64,000 bases of DNA. It comes from Chrysophaeum taylorii. Its lineage: Eukaryota; Sar; Pelagophyceae; Pelagomonadales; Pelagomonadaceae. The position numbers and the translations under genes were made by a program. Below are positions 61,753 through 64,000 of this stretch, piece by piece. Below the pieces are notes generated by a model. It ran no database searches. It was given only the letters and a program-made list of their open reading frames with translations, and was not told the DNA's origin. The first letter of the stretch is position 1, and each line of letters begins with the position of its first letter. The DNA lies in the NCBI GenBank assembly GCA_029834535.1, contig JAQMWT010000316.1:1-64000 (forward strand), read 5' to 3'.

Positions 61753-61781
61753 ATGATTGATTGATTGATTGATTGATTGAT
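61753..61781 (+). repeat. (GATT)n microsatellite before the AIP1 start
   Basis: Seven units, 7 bp upstream of the minus-strand ATG; it would form the 5' leader. Confidence 0.9.
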
Positions 61782-62420
61782 AACCCTCGTTTGTGAACAG
61801 AGCCCGCGAGCGCCCTCTCTCAAGCACCCGAGTCGATCTGTTTTGTAGTATAGAGAGGGCGCACGCCGCAGATCGTGAAAAAAAGGACGTAATGGTCAAA
61901 CAACAACATCACACCTACCTGCCTCGGGTCCTTCGGCGCCATCCTGTTGGAACTCTGATTTAACAAAACACACAACTTATAATAGCAATAAAAGCGGTAT
62001 AAATAAGGGGGGGGACGGTGCCGCTCTCTCCCTTGGATGGATGGATGGATGGAACAAGGCCGTCCGTTCGTTCGCTTGTTTGCGGGGAGTGGCACACGCC
62101 ACAGCGTGCTGGCTAACCTTGCTGGTTGGCAAAAGCCGAAGAATGAGAAGAAGCAGAAGAAGCGCCAGGTTGCTTCGGTGGTGGTGGTGGTGGTGGTGGT
62201 GGCTGCTGCTGCCATGGTGGGGAGCGCGCGCGGTGGTCATGACCGTGCACCAGCTTGCTTGCCCTAGAAGAGGAGAGGATGCCGAGCGAACCCGACCGCG
62301 GGACGGCGCGGGAGCGCGCTCGAGCACGGTGATACTCCTCGTTCTCATCCTCCTCCAACGCGGTGGGTTTGGGGGCGACAGTGAGAAAACGACAGAAAAG
62401 AGGACACGTTGATCCTGATT
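61782..62420. other. spacer between AIP1 and the SANT-domain gene
   Basis: It holds (GGAT)n at about 62033-62051 and (GGT)n at about 62178-62202. No gene is supported; tryptophan- or valine-run frames are repeat artefacts. Confidence 0.5.
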
Positions 62421-62812
62421 TTTTTTGGGGGGAGAGGGGGGCGTCCGTCCGTCCGACCGTCCCGTCCGACCATCCGTACCACCGTCCAGTTGGGTCCTTT
62501 CGGCCGAGGAAGAGCCGCCTTGAGAGCACTGTACACACACGAGAACGGATGGTTGTAAAGCGATGTCTTGTTTCTTTCCCTTGGTTGTTCCAAAACGACG
62601 AACGCCTAGTCATAGCTTTTTTGGGGGGAGAGGGGGGCGTCCGTCCGTCCGACCGTCCCGTCCGACCATCCGTACCACCGTCCAGTTGGGTCCTTTCGGC
62701 CGAGGAAGAGCCGCCTTGAGAGCACTGTACACACACGAGAACGGATGGTTGTAAAGCGATGTCTTGTTTCTTTCCCTTGGTTGTTCCAAAACGACGAACG
62801 CCTAGTCATAGC
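62421..62812 (+). repeat. exact 196-bp tandem duplication
   Basis: 62421-62616 and 62617-62812 look identical base for base. The right unit includes the last three codons of the SANT-domain gene on the minus strand, so the duplication spans the gene end and its 3' flank. Confidence 0.9.
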
Positions 62813-63998
62813 GGACGGCGGGGTCGACCGGCTGCTGCTCGGGCGCGGGACGATCGTCCTGATACGGCGCAGCCCAGCGGTTCTCGGCGGGCGGCGTCGG
62901 GTAGGCCGAGGGATGCTGCGGCGGCGGTCGCGCGTGTTGCGGCGGCGGCGGCGGCGGTCCGGGGGTATGGTGGTAGCGGGCCATCTTGGCGGGCCGCATC
63001 GAGCCGGGCGGGGGAGCTTCGTGCGCGCCGCTCTGATACGTCTCGGGAGATGTCGGCGCGTGCGTCGCGACATACGACGGGTGGCCGTGCGCGGCGCCCG
63101 GAGGCATGGGGGCGGCCGAGGTGGGACGGTCGTCGGCCCCGCCGTGCGGGAGGAGCGGCGGGCGCGCGTACGCGGGCGGCTGGGACGAGGGCGGGTGTCC
63201 CATGTAGCCGGGCGGGGGTCCGCCCATGACGTGAGGGTCGGCCGACGGCGCGTAGCCCGCCCCCGGCGGCGGCGGCGGGGGGGCACCGGGCGGACCCCAG
63301 GGGGCCCCGTCGGAGGGCCGCCCCATCGTGGGGACCATCGGTCGCGGCGGGCTCCGCGCGTAGTGCTGGTAGCTCGGCATGCCGCGGTGGTCCTGCATGT
63401 ACGGGTGGTAAGGCGGCATCGCCGGCTGCATCGGCTGCTGTTTCTGGTCGTTCTGGCTTACCATGTCGACGCGATGCGGGTTGCGTGCCGCCTCGATCGG
63501 CGTGATGAGGTTGGACGTGTGCGCGAGGCTCATCTTGAGGTGCCCGACGCCCCGGAGACTCCTGTGGAAGGCCTCCTCGAGGGGCTTGAGGTCGGCCTCC
63601 TCCTTGCTCAGGTCGTCCTGAACCCGTTTGTAGGAACATTTCCCGATCGCCCGCTCCCCGCTGAACTTCTTCGAGACGCGCATCGGAGCGCAGTTGAGGA
63701 GGTCGGCGAGGAGCGCTCGCATCGTGAGACCCTCGGGACAGTTGGGCACGCGCCCCGTCTTGAAGAGGGCCGCCACCTTCTCGGCGTAGGCCTCCTCCTC
63801 GCGCGTCCACTGCCCGAGGCGCCGCGACGGCTCCTGGGGTGCGGGCTGCTGGTAGGTCGGGACGGGCGCCCGCGCGGGCATGTGGGCCGCGTACTGGTAG
63901 TGCGGGTACGGCCCGCCCCACTGTTGCTGGTCGGGCGCCGGGGGGACGTGGTAGTCCTCGTACCCATAGTCGCGCTGCCGCCACTCGGCGGCGCCATA
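62802..63998 (-). CDS. SANT/Myb-like domain protein with proline-rich tail, 5' partial
   Basis: The frame runs off the right edge, so the start is missing; 398 residues are visible. GQWTREEEAYAEKVAALF, then LTMRALLADLLNCAPMRVSKKFSGERAIGK (about residues 63-125 of the visible part) is a Myb/SANT-like domain of a type I know mainly from stramenopiles (GxWT.EE..YA ... MRISKKF.G...GK). A helical segment follows, then a long Pro/His/Gly/Tyr-rich disordered tail to the end. Probably a nuclear DNA-binding regulator. Its last three codons lie in the 196-bp duplication. Confidence 0.78.
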   Translation of the reverse strand, partial: YGAAEWRQRDYGYEDYHVPPAPDQQQWGGPYPHYQYAAHMPARAPVPTYQQPAPQEPSRRLGQWTREEEAYAEKVAALFKTGRVPNCPEGLTMRALLADLLNCAPMRVSKKFSGERAIGKCSYKRVQDDLSKEEADLKPLEEAFHRSLRGVGHLKMSLAHTSNLITPIEAARNPHRVDMVSQNDQKQQPMQPAMPPYHPYMQDHRGMPSYQHYARSPPRPMVPTMGRPSDGAPWGPPGAPPPPPPGAGYAPSADPHVMGGPPPGYMGHPPSSQPPAYARPPLLPHGGADDRPTSAAPMPPGAAHGHPSYVATHAPTSPETYQSGAHEAPPPGSMRPAKMARYHHTPGPPPPPPQHARPPPQHPSAYPTPPAENRWAAPYQDDRPAPEQQPVDPAVRYD

Positions 63999-64000
63999 TT

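Noticed and set aside
59905-61764. 619-codon plus-strand ORF opposite AIP1
   Set aside because: The minus strand is a clear WD40 protein; the plus frame is its shadow.
62041-62412. Frame with a run of Trp residues
   Set aside because: Produced by a (GGT)n microsatellite; no other coding support.

Overview
The window is nuclear DNA from a compact, GC-rich, unicellular eukaryote. Genes are short-spaced and mostly intronless. The three introns I can support are very small (43, 50 and 51 bp, GT..AG). A stramenopile alga is the best guess, from three things: the SANT/Myb-like gene at the right edge, a secreted Pro-Thr repeat protein, and an HCF101-type Fe-S carrier. None of these is decisive and I do not name a species.

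Left end (1-9.0 kb, minus strand): a large, frame-broken Ty1/copia-type retroelement read right to left. The order is gag, coiled coil plus aspartic protease, a C5-cytosine-methyltransferase-like ORF, DD35E integrase, reverse transcriptase and RNase H. The methyltransferase between protease and integrase is the most unusual thing here. Four copies of a 21-bp motif are scattered through the element. From 9.0 to 10.2 kb there is repeat debris.

Gene islands: 10.2-17.6 kb (HACD-type dehydratase fused to a Rossmann-like domain, an unknown protein, a Gfo/Idh/MocA oxidoreductase); 19.1-38.3 kb (unknown protein, glycosyltransferase-sulfotransferase fusion, Pro-Thr repeat protein, RING protein, GDP-L-fucose synthase, HGH1, two membrane proteins, tRNA m7G methyltransferase, sulfotransferase, SDR, eIF4A-III); 38.4-39.1 kb (CMS1-like); 43.4-45.6 kb (adenylate kinase, FIGNL1-like AAA ATPase); 48.7-53.7 kb (unknown proteins, methyltransferase-like protein, HCF101); 59.8-64 kb (AIP1/WDR1 and a partial SANT/Myb-like gene). 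Most are housekeeping genes. GDP-fucose synthase and two sulfotransferase genes lie close together, consistent with sulfated cell-surface glycans.

The islands are separated by five copies of one Helitron-like family (17.7, 23.3, 39.2, 46.3 and 47.5 kb), each carrying a broken 3' end of a Pif1-type helicase. Their 5' ends hold a TGTC microsatellite into which a non-LTR retrotransposon has inserted repeatedly in one orientation. One copy is a nested set: Helitron, containing a LINE, containing a 261-bp inverted-repeat element. Short tandem repeats sit at many gene junctions and in places supply start codons or a signal-like peptide. From 54.1 to 59.5 kb I find only decayed coding fragments and repeats.
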